This document shows positions 11,946 to 23,077 of a DNA stretch of 64,000 nucleotides, piece by piece. A model generated the notes under the pieces. The model was given only the letters and a program-made list of their open reading frames with translations. It was not told where the DNA came from and did no database searches. The stretch comes from Ceratothoa steindachneri (lineage: Eukaryota; Arthropoda; Malacostraca; Isopoda; Cymothoidae), in contig OZ018317.1 in the NCBI GenBank assembly GCA_963969495.1, positions 37,375,726 to 37,439,725 of the forward strand, given 5' to 3'. Every line of letters begins with the position of its first letter. Position 1 is the stretch's first letter. The position numbers and the translations under genes are program-made.

Positions 11946-12560
11946 AATTTAAACTCCCCAGTATGCAGTACTATATCATGTCTCGGCTATACGTAGCTCC
12001 GTACAAAATAGATCTTGTTCTTGAAGTCCCCGTGGGGAAAAGGTAAAAATCGATGGTGTTTTCTTGAGGTGACCTTCCCTCGCCTTTTCCTCCTTAGTTG
12101 TAGATTTCTTTCAAGTCTAAAAATTTGGAATTGATGGTATAATCACTCTTTGAAATTAGATAGTAGTAGATAAAAAAAGGTGGTGAAAATGGGAGTAGGG
12201 TTGCTCTTGTTTTAGAGGCACCGCAGGCATTTTTGTTTTTTGTTGGAACTTGTGTTTCCTTCTGGTTTGTTGTGTGTCTTTGTAATCGTATCTTTTTAGT
12301 GTTCTTCTTATTGTTTGTCTTTATTGTGTTGTATTCTGAATGTACTCTTAATGTAGGCGCGATTTCGAGCATTCGAGCCTTTGTTAGTGCTCGATGTTAG
12401 AATTGCACTTCGCGTTTGTGTTCTGTTTTCATTGTTTTATTTGTTTTCTCGTAGGATTAGTGTATGTCTTATAGTTTTGTATGCTGTAGTTTTGTGTTTA
12501 TGTGTATATGTATTCTATGTTTTCCTCGGAGCAGTGTTTTGTGCTTGGGAAGCATCGATT

Positions 12561-15266
12561 TCAGGCGACCTTCCCGCGCAATCTGGCAGGGATGTTAATC
12601 CTGCCGCCAGTTCTTCTTACTTCTGGTACGATGTCATTGGCTATTGTAGACCAGACCTTTTTGGCCAGTTTTGGGGTAACGATATTAATGGGCTCCAGAC
12701 GCTGTTTGTGGTGCAGTACCCTCTGCCGAATTTTCTCCCTTCTTCTGATCTTGTTGATGCAGAGGGATGCAGAGTTCTGCACTCGCTGGAGCCTCTTCAT
12801 GGTAGTCTTGTTGGCCGCTTGAGTCACTACTGCAAGGTAGATGAGCTTAGCTCGGATGAATATCAGGTATAACTTCCTGATGTTCGCCGAGCTAAGACCA
12901 CGGAACCTATATAGCTTGGGGATCTCTCTCCTTGCCATAATCTGCTTCTCCTTGTAGTGACTCGAGTATCCGCGGTCGGAGATCTTTAGGCCCAGGATGG
13001 TGCCTTCGGTGGAGTAGCCGTATCTCCTCCCATCTATTATGATGGGCCACGTTGACTCTCAGCTTAACGGGAGAATTTTGAATTTCTCCCTGTTTGTCCG
13101 GATCTTCCATTTTTTCTCATATTGGTTGATGTTACAGATCTCTGCAATTGTGTTGATTGCCTGATCCCTTGCTTTCCTGACCCTACTCGGGACGATCTGT
13201 GTGACTTCATCTGCATATTGCAGATACATCGTGTCCCGGTGTATAAGAGTAGGGAGGTCGATGGTGAAGACCAGATAAAGCAAGGGACTCAGGCAGCTCC
13301 CCTGGGGAACGCCTGCATTGAGTTTGAATTCGGGTCCGTTGTGCTCTTCTATCATTATACGCGCCCTTCTGTCCATGATGAAGTCACAAAGGATCCTTTC
13401 CAGGACCAAGTTTAGCTGGAGACCCAGTATTTTGTACTGTAGTCCACTCAGCCAAACCTTGTCGAAGGCCTTCTGCACGTCCCTCATCACGATGTCTACA
13501 GAGTGACCATTTGCTCGGCAGTGAGTGATCTTTTCGGTTAGGAGTGCCAGGGCCGTTTCCGTGCCCCTTTTAGGTCTAAACCCATGTTATTGGGGGTTAT
13601 GCGCTCCTAACTCGTCGAGTTGATTTTGTAGCCTGTTGGCTATAATCTTCTCAAAGATCTTGCTGGAAAATTCTAGGAGAGAGATTGGGCGATAGTTGGC
13701 CACTTGGTCTGGGGGCTTGTTCCCCTTCGGGATAAAGATGATTTTTGCCACCTTATACCCGTCGGAGAAGTAGTCTGTATTCAGGGATGCATTCATGATG
13801 TTCACCATGCCCTGAATAATTTGCCGTGGGGCATTTACCAAGTTGTTTTTGGTTAGCCCGGACCAACAGGAGGCCCTTTGCTTGAATGACTTAATGGTGT
13901 TCAAAGTCTCTTCAACTGTGATCGGGCGCCCGTGGTCAATCATCTCTCTTTCTCTAGAAACTTGAAATTGTGGGTGAGTCCTATGTAGCATCGTTCCGAG
14001 GTCGTTGAGCAGTCGGTCTTTGATGTCCTGGTCGAAATCGTCGTTTTTCTCAGGTGAGATTGCAAAGACTTGTTCCCAATGTCTTCTGAATCTCTCTTCG
14101 AGATTGTCCAGATCTTCTATGTTGATATCACCATCCTTGATTTTTATTTATGGCCTGGGAGGCAATCCCCTAAGTCTTCGGACGCTGTTCCAAAAACTTA
14201 CAGGATTAGTCTCCCGGTCTAGTTTGCCTATACAATTGTCCCAGATTTCTTTCTGCTTTTCGAGGATTATATTCTTAATTTCCTCGCTTAGCTGTCTCAT
14301 TCGGGCTGCCCTTTGCCTGTTGAAGCCTGTCCTGCCGACTTCCTCATAAATGTCTCTGTGTTCTCTGGCGATATTCCTCATTTCATCCGTACACCTAGGT
14401 TGCGGGATCATTTTGTACAAGATTCTGGGTACGCATCTTTCATCGGCTTGAGTGAGGAGATTAGTGATCTTATCGATCTCCTCATCAATTTTCTCGAGAT
14501 TAGCGTCGCCCAGGTCAGCTGGTTGGTAGGTGCTGAGCATTTCTCTTTACAACTCCTAGTTAGCTTTTGCGTAACTTTTCCTAAGTGCAACGGGCTTGAG
14601 CATAGGCGCAAGCGAAATGGTCGTGATAATTGGGATATGATCGCTCGGGACCACAGGTTCTGGGGCATTGGCTATATTGAAGCGGAATTCTGGACTTGCC
14701 AACATGATGTTCGGTTTTGTCGCCGTACACTGTGTCAGGAAAGTTGGAAAGTCTGGTCCAACTCTCTGGAGCTTTTTCCTATCAAGTAGTAGCTCCAGGT
14801 TTCGTCCCCATGGATCGACTCGCCTGTAGCCGGAAGCACGGCAACAGGCGTTTAGATCTCCGCCCAACAATTCTAGCCTTTTGTGCCCGAAGAGGGTATA
14901 AAAGTTGTTAATCGGCGGGTATTGTCTCCTGGGTGGCTGGTAGGCTGCCGCCACCGTTAGACCTCCAACCAGGGTTGGGATTTTGACAGCCACGAATGAT
15001 TCATCTAAGTCCGGAAGCGTTTTGAATTTTAAGTTTTTCTTGATGTTGATGGCGCACCCATTGAATCTTGTTTATGTGTGTTGTTTCTGTATGACTGTGT
15101 AGTTATGTATTTTTATAGTGTAAATGTTTGTGTTGATTCCGTGTTCTGATATTAGAATGATGTCTGGGTCTTCTTTCCGGAAGATGTTCCCGTAAAGAAT
15201 AGATTTTCCCTTCCATCCATTCACATTCAGTGTGAGTATTTTTAGAGCGTTGTTTCTGTTCTCCAT
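12561..15266 (-). pseudogene. LINE J1 ORF2: APE endonuclease plus RT
   Basis: The start is Met at 15266 (MENRNNALKILTLNVNGWKG), 33 nt after the ORF1 stop. From 15266 to 13059 one single frame is kept, interrupted only by stop codons near 15072, 14556, 14148 and 13587; frameshifts occur downstream near 13060 and 12920. Endonuclease blocks: LTLNVNGWKG, PDIILISEHG, LGGDLNA and PSDHIPI. RT blocks: YRPISLLEFSSKIFEKI, MRDVQKAFDKVW and AGVPQGSCLSPLLYLVFTID. The catalytic box reads YADE, so the second Asp of YADD is lost. The C-terminal RVQNSAS region is at 12561-12938. No RNase H domain is visible. Confidence 0.88.
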
Positions 15267-15302
15267 GTTTTTTTGTAGTTGTGTTCTGGTGTTTGTTGTG
15301 TT

Positions 15303-16874
15303 TTATGTTTTGTTTCCTTTGCCGTTTCTTACTTTCTTGAATTCTGCATCACTTAGGGTGATATAGGAGTCTTTTTGTAGTTTTACGGCGCCCTCCAGCA
15401 TTGCCTCTTTGACGTCTGTCTCCTTATGCGTTGCTAAGTAGGTCCATTTGTAGGTCTTGTGGTGAATACCCTGAAATATATCCTTGAGGGAGAGCTTCTG
15501 TGGGTATGGGTTCACCTCGCTCATGATTATCTTGAGGTCAATCTCCTCTCCGTCGTACTTGTAAGTACGCTTCAAGGTTTTTGACCTGCTTCTCGAAATT
15601 ACATGGCTTTTGGTCACCCTGTCCTCGACCTCCTCAGCGTCAGACTCCGAAGACGATTGGCTCGTCAGGTTGCCTTCGGCTTCCTTTATTTTCCTGGCTG
15701 CCCTTCTCTCCCTCTTCTCTCAGCGCTTCTGTGCCTCTAGCCTCGGGTCAGACCTGGTGGGGTTGGCTTTTGCAGTCGTGGTTTTTGCCTCCTTTGCGGG
15801 TTTCGTTGCTTCATTTTCTTGGGGAAATGGAGTCGCCGGTGCCTCGGTTGCCTTCTTTGCCTGGAATTGGAGCTGCAGAACGTCACCCGATGGCGGATCG
15901 TCCGGAAACCACATCTCAGCTATGCCATTCTTCTTCAGCATGAGATTGAGGGTCTTCGCGAACGTTCCCGGGTTCGTAAGAATATTCACGTGCACGAATA
16001 GAATGCACACGAGTATCTTCGTCGAATTCTCATTCTCAAGTTTGAGATAAGTCTTCGACGGCTGCTTTCCCGTTGCCAAGACAGGAGTAGTCCTTGCTTC
16101 TGTTTGAGCGTGGGAGTTGAAGCTTCTCGTGATTTCTTTTGTTCTTTTCTTTCTTATTATTTCCTTCTTTGGGGGGCAGAACATGGCCATTGCCCCGTGG
16201 CTAAGTCCACGATTTAGGCACCTCTCCGTCGTCGCCTTGCATTCACGCCAACAGTGGCCTTTCCCGCTGCATTTGGAGCACGTGACAGCTTGATCTTTGC
16301 AATCTTTAGTTGCATGCTGCTCCATCTTGTAGCACTTGAAGCAAATCAGAACGGGGGTAAACTCTTCTCTTTCAATTTGGTCTGCAGAGACCCTGGCGTT
16401 GAAGAGTAGTAGCCCCCTTTCTTTTGCTATTTGGTCCATCTTTGTGTCACTGAAAATGATTTTAAACATGTGCTGGTAGACCGTGTTGTCCCGCTTATTG
16501 CGGAACTTTATTACTTCCACCACGTTAGCACATGCTTGGTTCTTATTTATTTCCTCTTTTATTTCATCCTTGGTGTGCTTCCCGATCCATGGATCTAGTT
16601 GCCTGCACACCACGCTACGATCAGCTTGGATCTGAGGAGGGGTGCTCGGTCGGAGGCCTATCTCGTTCAGGACCTTTTGTCCTTCTTCCGTCGTGAGCGT
16701 TTCCACATTTGCCTCTTTCTCACAGACTGCTGAATAGCCAACTGGGGTGTCTATCATCCTCAGGATGCCCACGCTCAGCTTCCAAAAGACCGTGGCAAAC
16801 ACCGTGCTACGATCCGGTTTGGGGTGCCCACCTATAACCCTTAACGGGACTCTTGTGGCTGGGTGGGCCGCCAT
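15303..16874 (-). pseudogene. LINE J1 ORF1: gag-like protein with CCHC knuckles
   Basis: A 384-codon open frame from Met at 16874 runs to 15720, and a -/+1 shift near 15720 brings in the remaining C-terminal frame to 15303, giving about 520 codons in all. After an N-terminal region with a conserved DRSVVCRQLDPWIGKHT block (shared with J2), zinc knuckles follow: CFKCYKMEQHATKDC and CSKCSGKGHCWREC are complete C-x2-C-x4-H-x4-C motifs. A third (CLNRGLSH) has lost its second Cys. The C-terminus is acidic then basic (SSSESDAEEVEDRV, SRSRSKTLKR). Family role: nucleic-acid-binding RNP component. This is among the best-preserved ORFs of the window. Confidence 0.85.
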
Positions 16875-17160
16875 TTTTGTACTTCCGCAGCCCCTCTGCC
16901 AGGGGGGGGTACAGATCTTCTTTGTTTTTCTGTTTCTTTCTTCTTGTGTTTATGATGCTTCGTGTTTATGTATGAATGTGTATTGAGTGTATGGTTATGT
17001 TTACGTTTTGGTTTTCCTTGAGGGAGAAGAGAGGCCCCCCAACCCCACGTTCGCCGGCCACCTGGATGAAAATGAGAATTGCCTTTTAAATGGAAGATGA
17101 TGATGGATGGGATGAATCCGGATGGGATCCTCTCAGGGGTGTGATTGTATGGCGGACTTA

Positions 17161-18170
17161 TGGACAACGCCGCCCCCCCGAGGGTTTTGAATCGCGACTG
17201 CTCCCCAACATACCATAGAGACGGTTGTATGTCCCTCTATGGTCCAGGAAGGGGCCTTCGCCGTAATTGGCACAGAAGGTTGCGGTCCGTCTCTTATCCG
17301 GAATGTTTCTGACATTGTTCTCTACTGTGGGCCAATCCTCAAACCAGCTTCCTCCAATGCCTCCAATTATGGCCAAGCAACTGCCTGACATAGTTGGGAC
17401 GAAACATGAATGGCAATCTCACTTCACATCTGACGGCGGTTTACGCCGGGAGGTGGGACGAGGACTTAAGCAGTCATCTGCTTGAGTGGGGCCGCTGTAA
17501 ATAAATATGATGAAGGTTAGTAGGGAGTGAATGATGATGGGGGTAGGGGGACACCAGGGTATTACTCTCTCTTGAGATATTTGGCCCTAAAAATTAGGAA
17601 CCAAATTTTTGGAGGCGTAGGCAAAAATTTCCTGAAATTTCCTCCTTTATTAGTTGGTAAGATGCTTCGTGAGAGGTACTTCTGCTAAGAATTCCGATCC
17701 GTCCCCCAAAAAATTTCGGAAAATTGATTTCATCCGTGTTTATGTGCAAACGGTTTAAGCGTTAGTAACCTTTTAAATCCATCATGGTGCTGATTGGATA
17801 ATTATTACAGTGCTTATGTCTAAAAGCTAATTGGTCAATTTGTCAACGCTAAGACAGTTATTCCAAAAATGAACGTAAGAATAACTATTAAATGTATATC
17901 AATCCTGATTGGTTGAATTTTTATAGTGTTAGGAGTAGATGAAATAACTTTTTACATAGGTGTATTTTTGTGTAAAAGATAGTCAGTGAGGAGTCAGAAA
18001 AGTTATTATTATTCAAGAAGAAAAGTTATATTTCCTGTTCGCCACTTGTATACACGTCTACGCTCCCGCCTAAAAAAGAAGTTGAATCCGGCTCTAAATT
18101 TCCTTTGCCTTTAAAGGAAGCAACGATCACTTAACCCAGCCTATAAAACTACAGAGAGAAAAAAGCTTAC
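17161..18170. other. Non-coding interval between LINE J1 and LINE C
   Basis: The first 250 bp may still be J1 5' UTR (an open minus-strand frame crosses 17158-17391 but matches nothing I know). The rest is AT-rich and non-coding. No CT tract of note marks the 5' side of LINE C, unlike the other CR1-like copies; only a short TTACTCTCTCTT is present at about 17563. Confidence 0.4.
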
Positions 18171-18224
18171 TCAGACCCTATAATCTCTTCCTCAGAGAAG
18201 AAGGGGTCGATAACACTGAAGCCA

Positions 18225-18480
18225 TCCTGATGAATGCAATGGTGACTGCGGATTATTTTCGGCCTAAGACTAACCGGAGATTGTTAGTAGGGATTGTACC
18301 CCCGAAAGATTTCGAATTTACATGGAACTAGCAAACTTCTGGTTATCAATGAGAGATTGAGGTGCCTATGTGCAATGATAGGCGTCAAATTATTGGATCC
18401 GATTGATCGGTTCTTTGGATGTGAGACCGATACACAGAAGATGCTGTATACCTCAGTAGCCGAGGTAAGAGGGCCCTGGA
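18225..18480 (+). pseudogene. LINE C ORF1: SGNH esterase remnant
   Basis: Blocks in two alternating frames align with the B2 esterase: RPKTNRRLLVGIVP (counterpart of KTRRRVVVGILP), then INERLRCLCAMIGVKLLDP (counterpart of NHQRLRDLCTAEGVFFVDP). The GDS and SGN blocks upstream are not recognisable. Stops and a frameshift near 18330 make it a relic. Confidence 0.7.
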
Positions 18481-18930
18481 CAATCTCATCGACCAGAATG
18501 TCTTCTGGTTGATGATGGCGACACGAACATTGCCAGTAAAGTGCTTAGGGAATAGAACGGGGTTAGGATCAAGAGGAGTAGGCGTGGAGGACCCTGTCTG
18601 GTGAACCCAACGCACCTCGATCGGAGGGGGGTATATAGAACTCTGCCACCGAGGAGAAACCAGGCTTCCATGAGAAGGGGGCAGCGTTGATTAGAGTTTA
18701 AGGAGATATACGTCGGTGAGCCCGTTTCTGGCGAACAGGCTTTATCTCAAACCAGTGGAAGTACAAGCATTCTAGCGGCGAAAAACATCCGAGTCACCAC
18801 GGGGCATGTCTCTGCAACTCAGGTATCGCTCGAGGTGCTGTGCCCGCTTCAAGGAACAAGTGAAACGCCTAAGGGTATAGGACGTGAGGAATAGCCCGCC
18901 AGGTCAATACGAAACAAGTGGGACGACCTT

Positions 18931-20753
18931 GTGGTCGTACTGTCTGGTGATATCCAAATAGACGTAGTTTCCATCGTAGAAACCTTGCTTCAAACTGACA
19001 CTCGAGATTTCGGGGGTGAGTATATGATTCCTAATTACATTATGTTCCACCACGATATTCCCAATCGAGAAGGAGCCAAAGAGTTGTTATACGTCCTTAA
19101 CCGTTTTCTCGCGTTTGATTGCAATGTTAGAAGTGTCTACGAGATCCGAGGAGTAGACATAAATCTTAAAACCTCTCCATACCAACTAGTGGTGTAATAC
19201 AGGCTGCAAAGCCAGCCCGAGGAAGCAGCTCGAACCTGTACGCTAAACTTGTCTAGTTGATGGAAAATTGCCCAAGCCTTATTATGGGCCATTTTAACTT
19301 TCGTGAAGTTGACTGGGGTGATAGATCTTGCGACGGGAAAGGGAGACAACTCATCGACTTCGCTTGCAATAACATTTTGACACAGTGAGTTAAAGAGCCG
19401 ACGAGAGGTGAGAACTTGTTGTACTTGGTGTTCACCACCGAGGATAACATGGTCTCTGGACTGAGCGTGGGTGAATCTTTAGGCCGTAGTGATCACCGAA
19501 GTCTTACTTACCACACGAGCTCCTTGCGGCAGTCCCTCTCGCGATGCTGCCTACAAACCTGAATACCGCCGCGCTAACTTCAACGGTCTACGAGATGCGA
19601 TAAGCCGACTGCAGCAACCTATAAGTGGTGAAAGTACGTCAGCCAATTGGCTCAGATTCAAAGACTGCTTCATAAACCAGAAGACCAGGTTCGTTCTTCA
19701 ATAAGGTGTGAATAAAATCTTTTTAACCCAAATAGTTCAATCGCAGAAATGACTCAGCAATATGCAACAGAAAAAAAGAGCTACGCTAATTGGAGAAGTA
19801 GTGGTAGCATCGAGAATCTTATGCAGTATCGACAAAATATTAGAACTGTTAAAACACTGGTGCACCAAGTTAAACGCAACGAGGAGCTTCGGGTGGCGTC
19901 CCGCTGCATAGAGAACCCAAAGGAATTCTTTATGCACGTAAATCGGCACAAACCAGTTCGCCAGCGCATAGGCCCTCTAAGAGATGACATTGGCACGTTG
20001 GAAGGGTCGAATTTGGCTATCGCTAACGTGTTGAACGACTATTTTACCTCTATGTTTACAAGGAAAGAAGATGGTTCCACCCTAAGGCCTTGGGTATATC
20101 TCAATGAAGGGGAGAACCTAAGCGAGATAATATTAGACGATGATGAAGTGGAGGCTAGAATAAGGAACCTTAAACCGTACAAGTCGCCAGGTCCGGATGT
20201 CTTTCTCCCTAGAGTCTTTCAAGAAGTGAGCGGTGAGGCTGCTCCACAAAACTAATCGTTAGAAACCTGAGAAGTACCAGAAGACTGGAGGACAGCGGAC
20301 GCGATCCCCATATTTAAGAAAAGAGAGCGCGAAAACCCGGGTAACTACGGGCCAATAAGTTTGACCTCCGTTGTGGGAAAAATGTTAGAGAGCATGATAG
20401 CAAAAAAAAGTAAAACACCTAGAAATAAACAACTTTATCCTGAATTCCCAACACGAGTTTCGCAGGAACCGATCGTGGTCTTACAAATCTACAAGAATTC
20501 CTTTCACTGCATTTTGGGTGAGTACGATCGTAGCCGGGCTGTGGAAATCTTATACCTGTACTTTCAAAAGGCCTTTGATAAGGTGCCACAACGCAAGTTG
20601 ATGTGCAAAGTGTGCGTGGTTGGCATTACAGGCAGGGTGGCAAGCTGGATTGAGAACTGGTTGTCAGGCAGGCCACAAAGAGTGAGAATAAACAGGGTAG
20701 CCTCGAGATGGGCCACTGTGAGTAGTGGAGTACCCCAGGGTTCCGTGCTTGGG
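18931..20753 (+). pseudogene. LINE C ORF2 part 1: endonuclease and N-terminal RT
   Basis: The endonuclease part (18931-19710) is heavily frameshifted; TDTRDFGGEYMIPNY matches the SSRDFEGEFTIPGY block of B1. The RT part shows RNEELRVASRCIENPKEFF (19876), RQRIGPLRDDIGTLEGS, KSPGPDVFLPRVFQEV, a frameshifted NYGPISLTSVVGKMLESM, YFQKAFDKVPQ and SGVPQGSVLG. At 20753 the sequence breaks off before the catalytic FADD box. Confidence 0.8.
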
Positions 20754-20783
20754 TTCCGATTACGAGGCCAGCTAATAGAGACA
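20754..20783 (+). other. About 30-bp scrap of the LINE C-terminal coding region at a breakpoint
   Basis: Between the two RT segments lies a short stretch encoding RLRGQLIET, a motif that normally sits about 1 kb downstream (SLETRRLRDHLIETFK at 21740-21780). The next base starts the motif KVLEGIIGDRIMNHLES of the second RT copy. This looks like filler DNA from template switching or a composite of three breakpoints. Confidence 0.6.
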
Positions 20784-22017
20784 AAGTACTGGAAGGCATC
20801 ATAGGGGATAGGATAATGAATCATTTAGAGTCTCACGACCTGTTGAGAGACACCCAGTATGGCTTCCGAAGAAAGCGCTCGTGCCTCACGAACTTGCTTG
20901 AATTCTTCCACGGGATAATGAGCGAGTTTGACAGAAGTCGAGCGGTGGACATGCTTTATTTGGATTTCCAAAAGGCTTCCGATAAAGTTCCCCACCGCCG
21001 ACTGATGGCGAAAGTACGTGCCCTGGGAAAAGAGGAAAGGTCGCAAAATGGTTAGAAAGTTGGTTGTCGGACAGGCGACAGAGGGTTACCATCGGAGGCC
21101 ACACCTCTCGGTGGTCTTCAGTAACGAGCGGAGTCCCTCAGGGTTCCGTGCTAGGCCATCTATTATTCATCATCTACATCAACGATATAGATGAAGGACT
21201 GGTGAGTCGTCTAGCGAAATTTGTCAACTACACAAAACTTAGAGCTGACGAAGCGAATCCAGAAAATATCGAGATGTTGAGGGGTGACCTACGCATGATC
21301 GACGAGTGGGTTGACAAGTGGCAGATGCCTTTCAACTCAGACAGGTGTAAGATGATGCACATCGGGTATGCGAAACCCCGGTCAGGCTACGAGCTATAAG
21401 GTATGCGTCTTGAGTCTACTGATATCGAGAAGGACTTAGGTGTGCTGATTAGCAGCGATCTCAAATTCTCGAAGCAGTGCTTACAGGTGGAGAAAAAGGC
21501 TCATCGCCTGTTGGGTTACATCAAGAAGCAATTCAGCTTTCGAACAAAAGAGGTTGTTTTGCCTTTGTACAAATCGCTGGTGAGGCCTCACCTAGAGTAC
21601 GTTGTTCAGTTCTGGTCTCCTCATTATCGAAAAGACATCGATCATCTGGAAAAGGTGCAAGCCATGGCCACAAAACTGATCCCATCGCTAAGGAACAGGT
21701 TATACCAAGAAAGACTGCAAGAGCTCGATCTGTATTCTTTGGAGACTCGAAGACTGCGTGATCATCTAATAGAGACTTTTAAAATCTTGAAAGGATTTGA
21801 AAGTATCGACTCCACCAAGTTCTTTACCCTCAACCGGAATATGACTCGAAATCACAGATGGAAGGTGGAGCTGCCCAGATTCAATACCATTCCGGTGAGT
21901 AAGTCATTCACATATGACATTTGCGACACATGGAATAAACTACCAGTGGGAGTTGTTGAAAGTAGCAGTGTCAAACAGTTCAAGAGTAGACTAGACAAAT
22001 TATATTTGAAAACTTGA
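20784..22017 (+). pseudogene. LINE C ORF2 part 2: RT from finger region to C-terminus
   Basis: This starts with IMNHLESHDLLRDTQYGFRRK, repeats the palm (LYLDFQKASDKVPHRRL), then after a frameshift near 21040 RRQRVTIGGH and SGVPQGSVLGHLLFIIYINDI. The catalytic box is altered (KFVNYTK in place of FADDTK). A stop near 21400 follows, then an open 204-codon C-terminus (21403-22017) with EKDLGVLISSDLKFS, SLVRPHLEYVVQFWSP and the terminal SSSVKQFKSRLDKLYLKT. This is the best C-terminus of the CR1-like copies. Confidence 0.85.
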
Positions 22018-23077
22018 TGATCTCATAGCAAATAATTAGTACGTGCTAAGAATCGAAACCGCAAAAGGTGCCTCCTGGACATGGGCCGCAAGGCCTTTGA
22101 GGTACTTCTTTTCCTTGTAACTCCTTGTAACTCTCTCTCTCTCTCTTTTATAAAGAAAGTAGAGGGAGAGGTGACGCCCCCTTGTCGCGGGAAGAGAGCT
22201 TGTGTGTACCTTTGACTTTTCGAGCTATGTCGGCGGGGGTACCTCTTCTGGGTACCCCTGGTAGGGCTTCCCTTGTCGATTTGCTCAAAAACAAGATTCC
22301 AGACTAAGTGCGTCCTTCTTTCTTTTTTCTACTCTATCCTTCTCCTTTTTTACTTTTATCCTATCTCTCCCACTTATACAAAAATTTTAAAAAAACAAAA
22401 AAAAGAAGCCTACTCCTATCATGTCACTCTTTCCCTTTTTTCTCTCTATCTACATATAAGGACATGGCAGCTACCTCATGCGTCAGAAGAGAGGCTTTGG
22501 AACTTCTATAAACAACGCCAATCGACGCTCACTGGTTGCGAGAGACTAGGACTGGAGGTGTCCTAGGCGTTGTGGCACGATGAATGGGATGAGGGTAGTG
22601 CCCCGTTAACCCCTTCCCTGGCGCGTAATTATTGACCATTTCCAGTGACCATTGACGGGGGCCTCTGGTAGCATCGGTCCGAGGTGACGGCCCTTTGTTC
22701 CCAGGTTGGTTGCCAGGCCAATAAAAAGCCTTGAGTCGAGTCTCTTGGTTTGGCGGGATATCCATTGAACGCTGCTCCGAGATCTTAGCCGTCGTGAAGG
22801 GAACTAGTAAGAGTTTAGTACGGGGTGTGCTCCGTTGTTCACCTGGTGAGAAATCGATGGCCCCTTCGGGGACGGTCAGTGCTGCTTGGTTGGGAGCCAC
22901 GGCACGCCGAGGTTTGACGACTCGGTCGGACGAACAGCAGCACAAGGAGCGTGCATTCTGAAAGATCCGAAACCTCTCCGATCGATAGGCGGGAGCGATT
23001 CACGCGGGGCAAACTCACCACCCCCTTTCTTTTTTATTGAGTGGTCACAAAGTATTCAGAGATATAAAGTGTTCAGC

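Larger units (their letters stand above)
12090..17160 (-). mobile_element. LINE J1: long Jockey-like non-LTR retrotransposon
   Basis: On the minus strand: 5' region (about 16875-17160), ORF1 with CCHC zinc knuckles, 33-nt spacer, ORF2 with APE endonuclease and RT, and an AT-rich 3' part to about 12090. Architecture (gag-like CCHC ORF1, APE endonuclease, RT with GVPQGSCLSPLLY) fits the Jockey/I superclade and not the CR1-like elements nearby. A relative (J2) lies at 50.2-54.5 kb. The exact ends are uncertain; no target-site duplication was found. Confidence 0.85.
18171..22149 (+). mobile_element. LINE C: chimeric CR1-like LINE with duplicated RT palm
   Basis: Esterase remnant, endonuclease, RT, then a second partial RT and complete C-terminus, 3' UTR and tail. 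The 3' end has GAGGTACTTCTTTTCCTT, two CTTGTAACTC decamers and a (TC)n tract (22131-22149). LINE B2 begins about 10 bp later. The 5' limit is uncertain because the ORF1 N-terminus cannot be recognised. Confidence 0.8.

Noticed and set aside
17158..17391. Minus-strand 77-codon frame upstream of LINE J1
   Set aside because: No domain, overlaps another open frame, and most likely part of the J1 5' UTR or flank.
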